Assembly (NCBI RefSeq): GCF_003574295.1
Contig: NZ_BHGK01000001.1
Span: 124,001-188,000, forward strand
Direction: 5' to 3'
DNA length: 64,000 nt
Source of the DNA: Mediterraneibacter butyricigenes
Lineage (GTDB): Bacteria > Bacillota > Clostridia > Lachnospirales > Lachnospiraceae
Shown here: piece after piece, positions 35,667 to 45,081 of the stretch
Numbering within the stretch: position 1 is the first letter of the stretch
Layout: every line of letters starts with the position of its first letter
Made by a program: the position numbers and the translations under genes
The notes under the pieces: generated by a model
Told to the model about the DNA's origin: nothing
What the model saw: the letters and a program-made list of their open reading frames with translations, nothing else
The model's database searches: none

Positions 35667-37178
35667 TTATTTTAATTCGATCTCTGCCAGTTCTTTTGAC
35701 GGAAGTGGTGTGGAAGAATTCTTCACAAAGTTAGCCAGCGCTTTCTTTGCTTTCTCTACCGGAATATTGGTACCTGCTCCGGCGATACATCCTCCCGGAC
35801 ATCCCATACCTTCGATCAGGCATCCGTTCATACGTCCTGCTTTCGCAAGCATCAGGGTCTTCTTACATTCAGCCAGTCCCTCTGCATGTTCCACATGAAC
35901 ATCCACATCCGGATAATACTCATGTACACAGTTCTCGATTGCCTGAGCCACGCCGCCTGCACACGCATAACCGCGGCCTGCTCCGGTTGCATTATGGAAA
36001 GAGGACTCTGCCTCATATTTGGTCAGGTCAATTTCTTTTGCATCGAACATTGCCTGCAACTCTTCATAGGTTACAACGAAGTCTACATCGCTTCGAACGG
36101 TTCTTCTGGAAGCTTCCAGCTTCTTGGCTGCACATGGTCCGATAAATACCACTCTTGCATTCGGATGCTCTTTCTTGATGGTTCTTGCAGTTGCCACCAT
36201 CGGAGTCAGTTCCTGGGAGATCTGATCGATCAGATCCGGGAAATATTTCTTTGCCAGCATGGACCAGGACGGGCAGCAGGAAGTCAGCAGGAACGGTAAC
36301 TCTCCTGTCTCAACCTTCTCTACATAGTGATGAGCCTCAGCAATGGCTCCGATATCTGCTCCAAGTGCTACTTCATATACTTCCTTGAATCCAAGTTCCT
36401 GTAAAGCCGCTTTGATATTTCTCGGGGTGATGTTGTCTCCGAACTGGCCGACAAATGCCGGTGCGATCTCTGCAACAATCTCTCCACCCTCGGAAAGTGT
36501 ACGCATCAACTGGAATACCTGGGATTTGTCAGAAATTGCTCCGAACGGGCAGTTTACCATACACATACCACAGGATACACATTTGTCATTGTCAATCTTT
36601 GCACGTCCCATCCTGTCACTTCCGATGGCTCCTACGCCACAGGCAGCCTGACACGGACGCTCTTTTTTGGAAATTGCATCATACGGACAGGCCGATTTGC
36701 ACTTTCCGCATTTGATACATTTTTCCTGATCAATATGGGAATGTCCGTCTACCATGGAAATCGCGCCTCTCGGACATACCTCCATACACGGGTGCGCCAG
36801 ACATCCACGACACATATTGCTGACTTCATATCCTCTTTCCTCACATGCATCACATGCTGACGGAATCACCTGCATAAGCGGCGGCTCATAATATTTCTCG
36901 GAAATATTACTTGCATCCACCCCTGCGGTCAACGGAATCGGTTTATCCTCCGGACGAAGGGAAAGTCCCATTGCAAGTCTCAGTCGTTCTCTGACGATCG
37001 CTCTGGAACGGTATACGCTTTCCCGATACTGTTCCGTATCTTCATTTACAATTTTATAAGGAATTTCTTCCATATCATCTAAAAGCGTCTCTGAATTAGC
37101 TTTCAGTCCAAGTTTCGCTGCTTCTGTAAATACCTGTCTTCTGATTGCTCTGATTGGTGTGTCCAATCCTCTCAACAT
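35667..37178 (-). CDS. [FeFe] hydrogenase, group B-like monomer
   Basis: The 503-residue protein (ATG at 37178 behind AGGAGGTA) has an N-terminal unassigned region, then a ferredoxin-like region with several 4Fe-4S motifs (CRGCLAHPCMEVCP, CIKCGKCKSACP, CVSCGMCMVNCP), then the H-cluster domain. The H-cluster motifs are TSCCPSW (Cys301, Cys302), IGPCAAKKLE (Cys349) and EGMGCPGGCIAGAG (Cys460, Cys464). The second motif differs from MPCxxKxxE of group A enzymes, which places it with the less studied group B. It likely evolves or takes up H2 with ferredoxin. It has its own consensus promoter. Confidence 0.88.
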   Translation of the reverse strand: MLRGLDTPIRAIRRQVFTEAAKLGLKANSETLLDDMEEIPYKIVNEDTEQYRESVYRSRAIVRERLRLAMGLSLRPEDKPIPLTAGVDASNISEKYYEPPLMQVIPSACDACEERGYEVSNMCRGCLAHPCMEVCPRGAISMVDGHSHIDQEKCIKCGKCKSACPYDAISKKERPCQAACGVGAIGSDRMGRAKIDNDKCVSCGMCMVNCPFGAISDKSQVFQLMRTLSEGGEIVAEIAPAFVGQFGDNITPRNIKAALQELGFKEVYEVALGADIGAIAEAHHYVEKVETGELPFLLTSCCPSWSMLAKKYFPDLIDQISQELTPMVATARTIKKEHPNARVVFIGPCAAKKLEASRRTVRSDVDFVVTYEELQAMFDAKEIDLTKYEAESSFHNATGAGRGYACAGGVAQAIENCVHEYYPDVDVHVEHAEGLAECKKTLMLAKAGRMNGCLIEGMGCPGGCIAGAGTNIPVEKAKKALANFVKNSSTPLPSKELAEIELK

Positions 37179-37230
37179 AAGGCGTACCTCCTGATTTTTA
37201 ATCTTTATCCTCATTCATTTACCACAGATT

Positions 37231-37259
37231 AATATACCTGTCCGTTAAAATCTTGTCAA
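37231..37259 (-). promoter_or_regulatory. Predicted sigma-A promoter of the hydrogenase gene
   Basis: A perfect TTGACA, a 17-nt spacer and TATATT, 53 nt upstream of the start codon. Confidence 0.75.
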
Positions 37260-37275
37260 CCAAAATCCATGTATG

Positions 37276-37337
37276 AAATAAGAAACAATCCGGTAAATCT
37301 TCTGACCGGAAACCATTTAAATCCTGTTTCCTTATTT
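37276..37337 (-). terminator. Candidate terminator at the metH 3' end
   Basis: A long stem pairs AAATAAG/GAAACA at the metH stop with TGTTTCTTATTT (one bulge), enclosing a CCGG/CCGG inner pair. The T run is short, so the call is weak. Confidence 0.4.
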
Positions 37338-39758
37338 TAACAGCAGATCCTGTGCGTAATAAACAGACTGCATGGCATCTTTTCCGTAGAAATCTGCGCC
37401 GATCATATCCGCATACTCCTGATTCAGTACCGCTCCTCCTACCATGACTTTGCAGTCCAATCCTGCTTCTTTGAGCTGTTTGATGGTCTCTTCCATGCTG
37501 ACAACGGTTGTCGTCATCAGGGCACTTAAGCCTACCAGCTTAATGTTCTGTTCTTTCACGGTCTCTACGATCTTCTCCGGCGGAACGTCTTTTCCAAGAT
37601 CCACCACTTCAAATCCGTAATTTTCCAGAAGAACCTTCACAATATTTTTTCCGATATCGTGAATATCTCCTTTGACGGTTGCCAATACAACTTTTTCTTT
37701 TGCCTCTTCTGTCTCATCGGTTCCTGCCATAGCATCCTTGATCACGGCAAACGCAACCTTTGCTGCCTCTGCACTCATCAAAAGCTGTGGAAGAAAGACC
37801 GTACCTTTTTCGAATCCCTTGCCCACGGTATCCAGTGCCGGGATCAGATGCTGATTGATGATATCCAGCGGCTTTTCTGTCTCCAGAAGTGCCTTTGTCA
37901 TCTCTCTTGCCTCTTCCTTCAGACCCTTTTCGATAGCGGTCTGAAGCGTTCTGCTTCCGCCTCCCGCAGCGGCTGTCCCACCGGCTGCTCCGTTCCCCTG
38001 GTCAATGGAAACCGTCTGAATCGTCTGAGTTACTTTAGAGAACCGCTCGATATAGTTTCCAAAGTTCTCATCCAGATTCATCAGTGCATGATAAGCATAG
38101 AAGGAACGCATCATGTCTTCGGAAGATGGATTGATGATTCCCGCGCTCAGCCCACTGTACATCGCCATGGTGTAGAAATTGGAATTGATCACCGGACGGC
38201 TCGGCAGACCAAAGGAGATATTGGACACACCGAGAACCGTATTTAATCCCAGTTCCCACCGCACTCTTCGCAGAGCTTCCAGTGTAACGATCGCACCTTC
38301 CGCCTCTGAGCTGATGGTCATCGTCAAAACATCGATCACGATATCCTTCTTCTGGATTCCGTATTTTGCTGCCTCTGCCACAATCTTCTCTGCAATCTTT
38401 ACTCTTCCGTCTGCGGTTGCAGGAATTCCTCCCTCATCCAGCGTCAGCCCGATCACAACGCCGCCATATTTTTTCACCAGAGGGAATACCATATCCATGG
38501 ATTCTTTCTTCCCACTGACCGAATTGACCATCGGCTTTCCGTTGTAGATCCGCATGGCACGTTCCATCGCATCTGCATCTACGGTATCGATCTGAAGGGG
38601 AAGACTGGTCACCGCCTGAATCTCCTGGATCACTTCTTCCATCACCGCCGGTTCGTCAATATCCGGAAGACCTACATTGACATCCAGAATGTGTGCGCCC
38701 CGCTCTTCCTGGGTAATTGCTTCGTTCAGGATATAGTCCATATCATTTTCTTTTAACGCCTGCTTGAACCGTTTCTTTCCGGTCGGATTGATCCGTTCTC
38801 CGATGATCCTAGATCCCACGCCCAGTGTGACAGACTGCCCGTAAGAGGATACGATGGTCCGGTCTTTTGGCTGGGGTACCAGAATGGAAAGATCTTTGCA
38901 CTCCTCTGCCATCTTTCGGATATGATCCGGTGTGGTACCACAGCATCCGCCGATCACACACGCTCCCATCGATACGATTTCTTTCATACATCCGGCAAAT
39001 TCTTCCGGTGATACGTCATACCAGGTCTTTCCGTCTTTCTGTTTCGGAAGTCCCGCATTTGGTTTTACGATAATCGGAAGGGAGGTATATTCTCTTAACT
39101 GTTCCAGAATCGGCATCATCTGTGCCGGTCCCAGTCCACAGTTGATTCCCAGAGCATCCACTCTTAAGCCTTCCAGCATGGCAACAACGGACGGAACATC
39201 CGCACCGGTCAGAAGCTTTCCTCTTTCGTCAAAAATCGCCGTAACGAACACCGGAAGATCTGTACCTTCTTTCGCCGCAAGAACTGCCGCCTTCATCTCA
39301 TAGGTATCACTCATGGTCTCAATATGGATCAGATCTGCCCCTGCCGCTTCTCCATATTCCATCACTTCGCGGAAGGCACGGTAAGCCGTCTCAAATTCCA
39401 GATCTCCCATGGGCTTTAATAATTTTCCGGTAGGGCCCACATCGAGAGCTGTATAAATCTTCCGGTCAACTCCTGCGTCCTCTGCCGCCTGTTTTACATG
39501 AGACACCGCCGCATCCACGATCTCTTTGAGCTGATAGCCTTCATCGTGGAATTTCAGGGCATTTGCACCGAATGTATTGGTCAGTACAATATCACTTCCC
39601 GCCTCAATATAGGATTGGTGAATCTCCCGGATTGCCTCCGGATGAAGCAGGTTCCAGGTCTCCGGCAACTCTCCCGGTGCCAGCCCCTTTGCCTGGAGCA
39701 GGGTTCCCATTCCTCCGTCAAAAAATAATAATTCTTTTCCTAACTTTTCTCTTATCAT
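37332..39758 (-). CDS. metH: Cobalamin-dependent methionine synthase lacking the activation domain
   Basis: The 808-residue protein has, in order, a homocysteine-binding barrel (residues 1-290; zinc ligands in INCGLG and GGCCGTT), a pterin-binding methyltetrahydrofolate domain (about 310-570; GERINPTGKK, DVNVGLPDID), a glycine-rich linker, a cobalamin cap (about 600-680) and a B12-binding Rossmann domain with GDIHDIGK as base-off ligand motif. It transfers methyl from methyl-THF to homocysteine. The C-terminal reactivation domain of E. coli MetH is missing and is supplied by the preceding gene, which overlaps it by 4 nt. Confidence 0.95.
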   Translation of the reverse strand: MIREKLGKELLFFDGGMGTLLQAKGLAPGELPETWNLLHPEAIREIHQSYIEAGSDIVLTNTFGANALKFHDEGYQLKEIVDAAVSHVKQAAEDAGVDRKIYTALDVGPTGKLLKPMGDLEFETAYRAFREVMEYGEAAGADLIHIETMSDTYEMKAAVLAAKEGTDLPVFVTAIFDERGKLLTGADVPSVVAMLEGLRVDALGINCGLGPAQMMPILEQLREYTSLPIIVKPNAGLPKQKDGKTWYDVSPEEFAGCMKEIVSMGACVIGGCCGTTPDHIRKMAEECKDLSILVPQPKDRTIVSSYGQSVTLGVGSRIIGERINPTGKKRFKQALKENDMDYILNEAITQEERGAHILDVNVGLPDIDEPAVMEEVIQEIQAVTSLPLQIDTVDADAMERAMRIYNGKPMVNSVSGKKESMDMVFPLVKKYGGVVIGLTLDEGGIPATADGRVKIAEKIVAEAAKYGIQKKDIVIDVLTMTISSEAEGAIVTLEALRRVRWELGLNTVLGVSNISFGLPSRPVINSNFYTMAMYSGLSAGIINPSSEDMMRSFYAYHALMNLDENFGNYIERFSKVTQTIQTVSIDQGNGAAGGTAAAGGGSRTLQTAIEKGLKEEAREMTKALLETEKPLDIINQHLIPALDTVGKGFEKGTVFLPQLLMSAEAAKVAFAVIKDAMAGTDETEEAKEKVVLATVKGDIHDIGKNIVKVLLENYGFEVVDLGKDVPPEKIVETVKEQNIKLVGLSALMTTTVVSMEETIKQLKEAGLDCKVMVGGAVLNQEYADMIGADFYGKDAMQSVYYAQDLLLK

Positions 39759-40405
39759 GCCGTATTCCTTCTATATAGACAATCTGTCTTTGTACAAATC
39801 TCGCATCCCTGTCTGTGACACGGCAGAGATGTTTCGCTGATCCCGATCACCGCCGTCACTGATTTTGACGGAACCATCATACAACTGTCCGTCAGTGTCA
39901 GTCCGATCTTCTTTGCTGCATCCAGCATCTGAACGATCGGTCTTTGATACTCAATCGAAAAATCTCCGTATCCGGGACTGAATCTCGGTCTCAGATAAAG
40001 AGCTTCCTTTTCTTTTTCCCGGCGCAGTTCTTCCTGGATCTGATCACAGTATTCTTCCAGATAAGCCGCCGCACAGGCCTGTACGACAACCGCCTTTGCC
40101 ATATTCCTTACAGAACTTCTCTGGATCAGGCGATCCACCTCAATTCCCAGTGTCGCCCCAAAAACAGCCACGGAAGAACATCCCTTCAAATTCTTCCCAA
40201 GCCCTTTGCTTTTCACATCCAGCTTTCCGATTTTAAACCTGTCATCCGCCATCTGCTCTAACTGAAAAATGCGGCAGACCGAACGCTTCTTTGCGCATTG
40301 GTCCAACTGCAAAAAAGCTTCGGAAACCATGTCAAGCGTTTCTTGATCTACCGCGTTTCTTCCATAGCCCAGATACCGGATTGCCTCCTGTATTCTGCTT
40401 TCCAT
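39755..40405 (-). CDS. Vitamin B12-dependent methionine synthase activation domain protein
   Basis: The 216-residue protein corresponds to the SAM-binding reactivation domain of MetH as a free polypeptide. It has the fold-defining motif RPRFSPGYGDF and the region MMVPSKSVTAVIG, matching the SAM-binding segments of MetH, and ends with a cysteine cluster (CHRQGCEICTKTDC) not typical of the fused domain. It should re-methylate oxidised cob(II)alamin in MetH with SAM and an electron donor. Its end overlaps the metH start by ATGA, and metF precedes it. Confidence 0.88.
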   Translation of the reverse strand: MESRIQEAIRYLGYGRNAVDQETLDMVSEAFLQLDQCAKKRSVCRIFQLEQMADDRFKIGKLDVKSKGLGKNLKGCSSVAVFGATLGIEVDRLIQRSSVRNMAKAVVVQACAAAYLEEYCDQIQEELRREKEKEALYLRPRFSPGYGDFSIEYQRPIVQMLDAAKKIGLTLTDSCMMVPSKSVTAVIGISETSLPCHRQGCEICTKTDCLYRRNTA

Positions 40406-40499
40406 GCTATCTGTCTTCTATCCTCTGTCTTTTCTCTTCTTCTCGTTAAATCCTGTCCTTCGGATCACAGAATTCCATATCTCTGCCATCCGCAGTTCT

Positions 40500-41369
40500 T
40501 TAGCATTTCACAATCTCTGAAAGGTTGTTCAGGATTGCTGCCGCAACTTCCGGTTTGTTCATGGAATAAATATGGATATTCTTGATTCCATTTGCCAGGA
40601 GATCAATGATCTGATCTGTCGCATATGCAATACCTGCCTGCTGCATTGCCGCCGGATTGTCCCCGAAGCGGTCTACGATTGCCTGAAATCTTGCCGGAAG
40701 AATGGTTCCGGAAAGCTGACAGATCCTCTTCATCTGGCGCCCGTTGGTTACAGGCATAATTCCCGGAAGTACCGGAACCGTGATTCCCGCTTCCCGGATT
40801 CTGTAAAGGAAATTATAGTGGATGGAATTGTCAAAGAACATCTGTGTCGTCAGGAAATCAACTCCACAGTCCACTTTTTCTTTCAGATAACGGATGTCAT
40901 CCTCTTTATGTGCATTTTCTACGTGTCCTTCCGGATAGCATGCTCCTCCGATACAGAAATCTCCATGCTTTTTGATCTCCTGTACCAGTTCCGATGCATG
41001 TTTGAAGGAATCATCTCCCGGTAAGCTTCCGCCTTCCGGAATATCTCCGCGCAGAGCAAGAATATTTTCGATTCCTGCTTCCTTTAACCGTCCGATCACC
41101 TCGCGTACCTCTTCTTTTGTAGAAGAAGCACAGGTCAGATGTGCCAGAGAGTCCACACCCAGATCGTCTTTGATGTGTTTGGCGATCTTAAGCGTATTCT
41201 TGCTGGTTCCGCCGCCTGCCCCGTAAGTCACACTGATAAATGCCGGTTTTAATGCTCCGATCTTATCTACTGCATCCTGTACCTTATCATAGGTATCCGA
41301 TGTCTTTGGTGGGAATACCTCTAAAGAAATATTAATTTTCCCGCTGTTTAATTTTTCTGAAATCTTCAT
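40500..41369 (-). CDS. metF: Methylenetetrahydrofolate reductase
   Basis: MetF makes 5-methyl-THF for MetH. The 289-residue single-domain protein has SLEVFPPKT near the N-terminus (catalytic Glu), SVTYGAGG, LALRGD, GGACYPEGH and TQMFFDN, all standard for the bacterial FAD enzyme. It is followed by the activation-domain gene and metH, a complete methyl-transfer module. The 42-nt gap from glgA leaves no room for a riboswitch. Confidence 0.96.
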   Translation of the reverse strand: MKISEKLNSGKINISLEVFPPKTSDTYDKVQDAVDKIGALKPAFISVTYGAGGGTSKNTLKIAKHIKDDLGVDSLAHLTCASSTKEEVREVIGRLKEAGIENILALRGDIPEGGSLPGDDSFKHASELVQEIKKHGDFCIGGACYPEGHVENAHKEDDIRYLKEKVDCGVDFLTTQMFFDNSIHYNFLYRIREAGITVPVLPGIMPVTNGRQMKRICQLSGTILPARFQAIVDRFGDNPAAMQQAGIAYATDQIIDLLANGIKNIHIYSMNKPEVAAAILNNLSEIVKC

Positions 41370-41411
41370 CCTGTTGTATACTCCTGTTTCTTTTTACTGT
41401 TGCTTATTGTA

Positions 41412-42854
41412 CTATCCCAGAAGATTCTTGTAAAGCATATCATATTGCTTTGCTGAATTTTTCCAGGAGAAATCCCGTTCCATGCCGCGTTCTACGATCT
41501 TGTTCCAGTCACGTTTCTTATCATAGAAGATCCGTTCTGCATACCGGATCGTATGAAGCATCTCATGGGCATTGTAGTTTGCAAAGCTGAATCCCGTACC
41601 GGTCTTCTCATATTCATTATAGGCTTCTACGGTATCTTTCAGTCCTCCGGTCTCCCGTACGATTGGGACTGTTCCGTATCTTAAGCTCATCAACTGGCTT
41701 AATCCGCATGGTTCAAACAGGGACGGCATCAGAAATGCATCGGCAGAGGCATAAATCTTATGGGACATTTCTTCGGAATAGAAAATGTTTGCGGAAACCT
41801 TCTCCGGATACTTCCATGCAAAGTGCCGGAACATATTTTCATATTTCACTTCTCCGGTTCCAAGAACCACGATCTGTACCGCATCCTGACAAAGTTCATC
41901 CATCACATAGTCCACCAGGTCAAATCCCTTCTGATCTGTCAGTCGGGATACCATGCCGATCATCATTACCTTCGAATCCTTCACCAACCCAAGTTCTTCC
42001 TGCAGTGCCGTTTTATTTGCCACTTTATTTCGCCGGAACGTATCGGACGTATAGTGCTTTTTGATTATCGGATCCATAAACGGACAGTATTCATTATAAT
42101 CCAGTCCATTGACGATTCCGCTTAAGTCATTGGATCTGGCATACATCAGTCCGTCCAGACCTTCTCCAAAAAACGGAGTCTTGATCTCTTCTGCATAGGT
42201 CTCACTGACCGTAGTAACCTTGTCGGCAAATACGATTCCGCCTTTTAAGAGATTGGCGTTGTCATAAGCCTCCATCTTATCCGGCGCAAAATAATAATCC
42301 GGAAGTCCCGTAATCCGCTGTACGCTGTCCCGATCCCAGACTCCCTGGAATTTCAGGTTATGTATCGTCATAACAGTATGGATTCCCCGGTAATATTCTC
42401 CTCCGTAACGGAAATTATCCAGATAAACCGGAACAAGACCTGCCTGCCAGTCGTGGCAATGGATCAGATCCGGTCTGAATCCGATCACCGGAAGGATACT
42501 TAAAGCCGCTTTGGAAAAGAACGCGAACTTCTCGATATCCCATAGTGTATCTCCATAAGGAGTAAATCCCGTAAAGTAATGTTCATTATCTATAAAATAA
42601 AACGTAATCTTATCCAGTACGATCTTTAAAATGCCTACGTACTGGTCTTCTCCGTTTATGTTCATATAAAAATGATCCACATATTCCATTTTATCTTTCC
42701 ATTCCTGCTTCATACAGGAATATTTTGGCAGAACCACTCGCACGTCGTATTTTTTTCTGTCAAAATATTTTGGCAAAGAACCCACAACATCTGCCAGTCC
42801 TCCCGTTTTAATAAATGGTACTGCTTCTGATGCAACATAAAGAATATTTTTCAT
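41412..42854 (-). CDS. glgA: Glycogen synthase (ADP-glucose type)
   Basis: GlgA extends alpha-1,4-glucan with ADP-glucose. The start is the ATG encoding MKNILYVASEAVPFIKTGGLADV (480 residues), behind GGAGGAAGA; this contains the ADP-glucose-binding KTGGLADV motif. GT5 and GT1 domains are complete, with HDWQAGLVP and the C-terminal FEPCGLSQLMSLRYGTVPIVRETGGLKDTV block, here named by its parts. It has a candidate promoter and lies between spo0A and metF. No other glycogen genes are next to it. Confidence 0.96.
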   Translation of the reverse strand: MKNILYVASEAVPFIKTGGLADVVGSLPKYFDRKKYDVRVVLPKYSCMKQEWKDKMEYVDHFYMNINGEDQYVGILKIVLDKITFYFIDNEHYFTGFTPYGDTLWDIEKFAFFSKAALSILPVIGFRPDLIHCHDWQAGLVPVYLDNFRYGGEYYRGIHTVMTIHNLKFQGVWDRDSVQRITGLPDYYFAPDKMEAYDNANLLKGGIVFADKVTTVSETYAEEIKTPFFGEGLDGLMYARSNDLSGIVNGLDYNEYCPFMDPIIKKHYTSDTFRRNKVANKTALQEELGLVKDSKVMMIGMVSRLTDQKGFDLVDYVMDELCQDAVQIVVLGTGEVKYENMFRHFAWKYPEKVSANIFYSEEMSHKIYASADAFLMPSLFEPCGLSQLMSLRYGTVPIVRETGGLKDTVEAYNEYEKTGTGFSFANYNAHEMLHTIRYAERIFYDKKRDWNKIVERGMERDFSWKNSAKQYDMLYKNLLG

Positions 42855-42890
42855 ATTTCTTCCTCCATCGACCATAAAACTCTTATTTTC

Positions 42891-42919
42891 ATTATACCGC
42901 ATCCGGTCAATTATTGGAA
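42891..42919 (-). promoter_or_regulatory. Candidate promoter of glgA
   Basis: TTCCAA, a 17-nt spacer and a perfect TATAAT, immediately after the spo0A stop codon. Confidence 0.5.
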
Positions 42920-42924
42920 GAATT

Positions 42925-43713
42925 TTATCGATGTTTGTACTCTAATTGAATGGTGTCCGCGATCAGTGCAATGAACTCTGAATTGGTTGGTTTTCCTTTG
43001 CCATTGCTGACAGTATACCCGAAAAGTTCATCGATCGTATCCAGTTTTCCTCTGCTCCATGCTACTTCAATCGCATGACGGATTGCCCGTTCCACACGAC
43101 TGGATGTGGTCTGATATTTTTTTGCAACGGTCGGATACAAGACCTTCGTGATGGCATTTAATACATCCATATCATCCACCGCCATCAAAATGGCATCCCT
43201 CAGGTAATGGTACCCTTTGATATGTGCCGGAATTCCGATCTCATGCAGCAGATTGGTGATACGGTTCTCCAGTTCTCCCTCTCTGAGGGTCTCATAATTT
43301 TCGGCTTCCGCTCCCCGTTTTCCCTGTCCCCTGAAAGAGTGGTTCACATTCTTGATCCGGCTTAACAACATCTCATTATTGAATGGTTTCATCATGTAGT
43401 AATTTGCACCTTTCTGAAAGGCATCTTCCGTGATCGCTTCCTGTCCGATCGCCGTCAGTACAATAAAACTCGGATGTTTCTTCACCATTTTGTCATGATT
43501 GATCTGATCCATCACTGTCAGACCATCCATTTTCGGCATAATCAGATCCAACAGCACCACATCCGGCTCTTTGTTCCTTATGATCTGACAGATATCTTCT
43601 CCGTTTTTTGCTTTTCCCACCACGTTCAGCATTTTATCCGAACTGATGATTTCATCCAACATGTCCAAAAGTCGTTCATTGTCATCTGCAATTGCTACAC
43701 TTAACTGTTCCAT
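42925..43713 (-). CDS. spo0A: Sporulation master regulator Spo0A
   Basis: The 262-residue response regulator starts at the ATG behind AAAGGAGTACCC. The receiver domain has the acidic pair Asp10-Asp11, phosphorylation site Asp56 in [10 protein letters not shown], and MMKPF. The C-terminal DNA-binding domain has the Spo0A hallmark [19 protein letters not shown] and the [23 protein letters not shown] end. It controls entry into sporulation by binding 0A boxes. It lies just after spoIVB, as in Bacillus and clostridia. Confidence 0.98.
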   Translation of the reverse strand: MEQLSVAIADDNERLLDMLDEIISSDKMLNVVGKAKNGEDICQIIRNKEPDVVLLDLIMPKMDGLTVMDQINHDKMVKKHPSFIVLTAIGQEAITEDAFQKGANYYMMKPFNNEMLLSRIKNVNHSFRGQGKRGAEAENYETLREGELENRITNLLHEIGIPAHIKGYHYLRDAILMAVDDMDVLNAITKVLYPTVAKKYQTTSSRVERAIRHAIEVAWSRGKLDTIDELFGYTVSNGKGKPTNSEFIALIADTIQLEYKHR

Positions 43714-43756
43714 GGGTACTCCTTTCCTGATTCCTTTTAAGTTTTCCACATGGGCT

Positions 43757-43785
43757 ATTATACGACGGCAGTTTACAGATCACAA
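43757..43785 (-). promoter_or_regulatory. Predicted promoter of spo0A
   Basis: TTGTGA, a 17-nt spacer and a perfect TATAAT, 44 nt upstream of the start. A GGTCGAATC sequence resembling a 0A box lies 18 nt further upstream (43803-43811). Confidence 0.55.
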
Positions 43786-43871
43786 TTTCAACACCTCGTA
43801 ATGATTCGACCACTCCTTTGTTTTTCTCTGAATTATCAAAATAATTCGTCATTTTTCTCGTGAAATCTGTT

Positions 43872-44978
43872 TTATTCCGTCTGGTTTTCTGCAAAATTAT
43901 CCCCGGAAAGTTCCAACATCGTCTCCGCAAAGATCCCATACCCTTTTTCCGGATGATTCACAAACACATGGGTTACAGCCCCGATCAGTTTTCCGTTCTG
44001 GACGATCGGACTGCCGCTCATTCCCTGAATGATTCCACCCGTTTTCTCCAAAAGCTTCGGATCCGTCACCCTTACAATCATTCCTTTATTGACTTCCTTT
44101 TCTGTCGGATCCACATCCAGGATCTCCACATCGTAGTAACAGATCTCATCCCCGATACAGCACCGGATCTGCGCCGGCCCTGTACAGATTTCTTCTTTCT
44201 TTGCCACTTCGATTGCAATTTCTTCCTCGAACAGCCGGTCAACTTTCTCCAGTTTGCCGTAGATTCCGGCTTCTGTATTCTTCTCAATCTCGCCCAGCCT
44301 GTTAAAACTGTTATAAACGATAATTCCTTCCAGACTCCCCGGCATTCCCGCTCTGCCCTTCATCAGTGTCCGGATATTGGTGGCATAAAGACTCCCTTTT
44401 GCGATTTCCACCAGTCCATTGGTGTCCACATCATGGATTCCATGCCCCAGTGCCCCAAAACGGCTGTCTCTGGTTAAAAAAGTGATCGTTCCGAGTCCCT
44501 GAAGATTGTCCCGGACCCAAATGCCGAGTTTCCGCTCTTTGGATGAGACACTGACCGGTGTCATTTTCAGCTCAATTTCCTCTCGGTCGCGTCGAATCTG
44601 AAGGATCACCGTTTCTTTTTCGAGATTCTTCACACAATCCGCCAGTTCTTTCTTATTTTCTACCTTTTCTCCATTGATCCCCACAATGTAATCCCCTGCC
44701 TTCACCAGGTTTTTGGCAGGTTCTTCCTTGATTCCTTCCTGATTTTCCACCGATTGAGTCCCAAGTACCATCACGCCCTCTGTTTCCATGTAAATCCCAA
44801 CCGGCATTCCCCCCAGAAGCACTGTATTTTCTTCCAGAGATCTTGCACTGACCTCCTGTTCCGTCTGACTCCCATCCTTTTTCACCGTATCATATGCCAC
44901 ATATCCATATCCCGCCAGCCCGATGATCCCCATGAACAACAAACCGTTCAGTATTCTTCGATACCAGATTTTTTTCAC
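43872..44978 (-). CDS. spoIVB: SpoIVB serine peptidase
   Basis: SpoIVB is secreted from the forespore and triggers sigma-K activation in Bacillus. The 368-residue protein has an N-terminal membrane segment (about 11-29), a PDZ domain (about 90-150, VKAGDYIVGINGEKV) and the S55 peptidase domain with FGALGHGIHD (catalytic His) and GMSGSPIVQNGKLIGAVTHV (catalytic Ser), named in parts. It begins with GTG at 44978 behind AGAGGTG. It lies between recN and spo0A, the conserved Firmicute order. Confidence 0.95.
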   Translation of the reverse strand: MKKIWYRRILNGLLFMGIIGLAGYGYVAYDTVKKDGSQTEQEVSARSLEENTVLLGGMPVGIYMETEGVMVLGTQSVENQEGIKEEPAKNLVKAGDYIVGINGEKVENKKELADCVKNLEKETVILQIRRDREEIELKMTPVSVSSKERKLGIWVRDNLQGLGTITFLTRDSRFGALGHGIHDVDTNGLVEIAKGSLYATNIRTLMKGRAGMPGSLEGIIVYNSFNRLGEIEKNTEAGIYGKLEKVDRLFEEEIAIEVAKKEEICTGPAQIRCCIGDEICYYDVEILDVDPTEKEVNKGMIVRVTDPKLLEKTGGIIQGMSGSPIVQNGKLIGAVTHVFVNHPEKGYGIFAETMLELSGDNFAENQTE

Positions 44979-45010
44979 AGACCCACACCTCTTTTCTGAA
45001 ACAACCTATA

Positions 45011-45041
45011 AGAAAAAACGACCGCCTTTAGCAGTCGTTTT
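45011..45041 (-). terminator. Intrinsic terminator of the asp23-to-recN operon
   Basis: An 11-bp stem with one G-U pair (AAAACGACTGC/GCGGTCGTTTT), a 5-nt loop and six T on the minus strand, 40 nt after the recN stop. Confidence 0.85.
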
Positions 45042-45081
45042 ATTATGTGAATCTTTGCATCGTTTCACTCTGGTATTTTTT

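Noticed and set aside
41370-41411. SAM or cobalamin riboswitch before metF
   Set aside because: The gap to glgA is only 42 nt, and no riboswitch core was seen there or between metF and metH.
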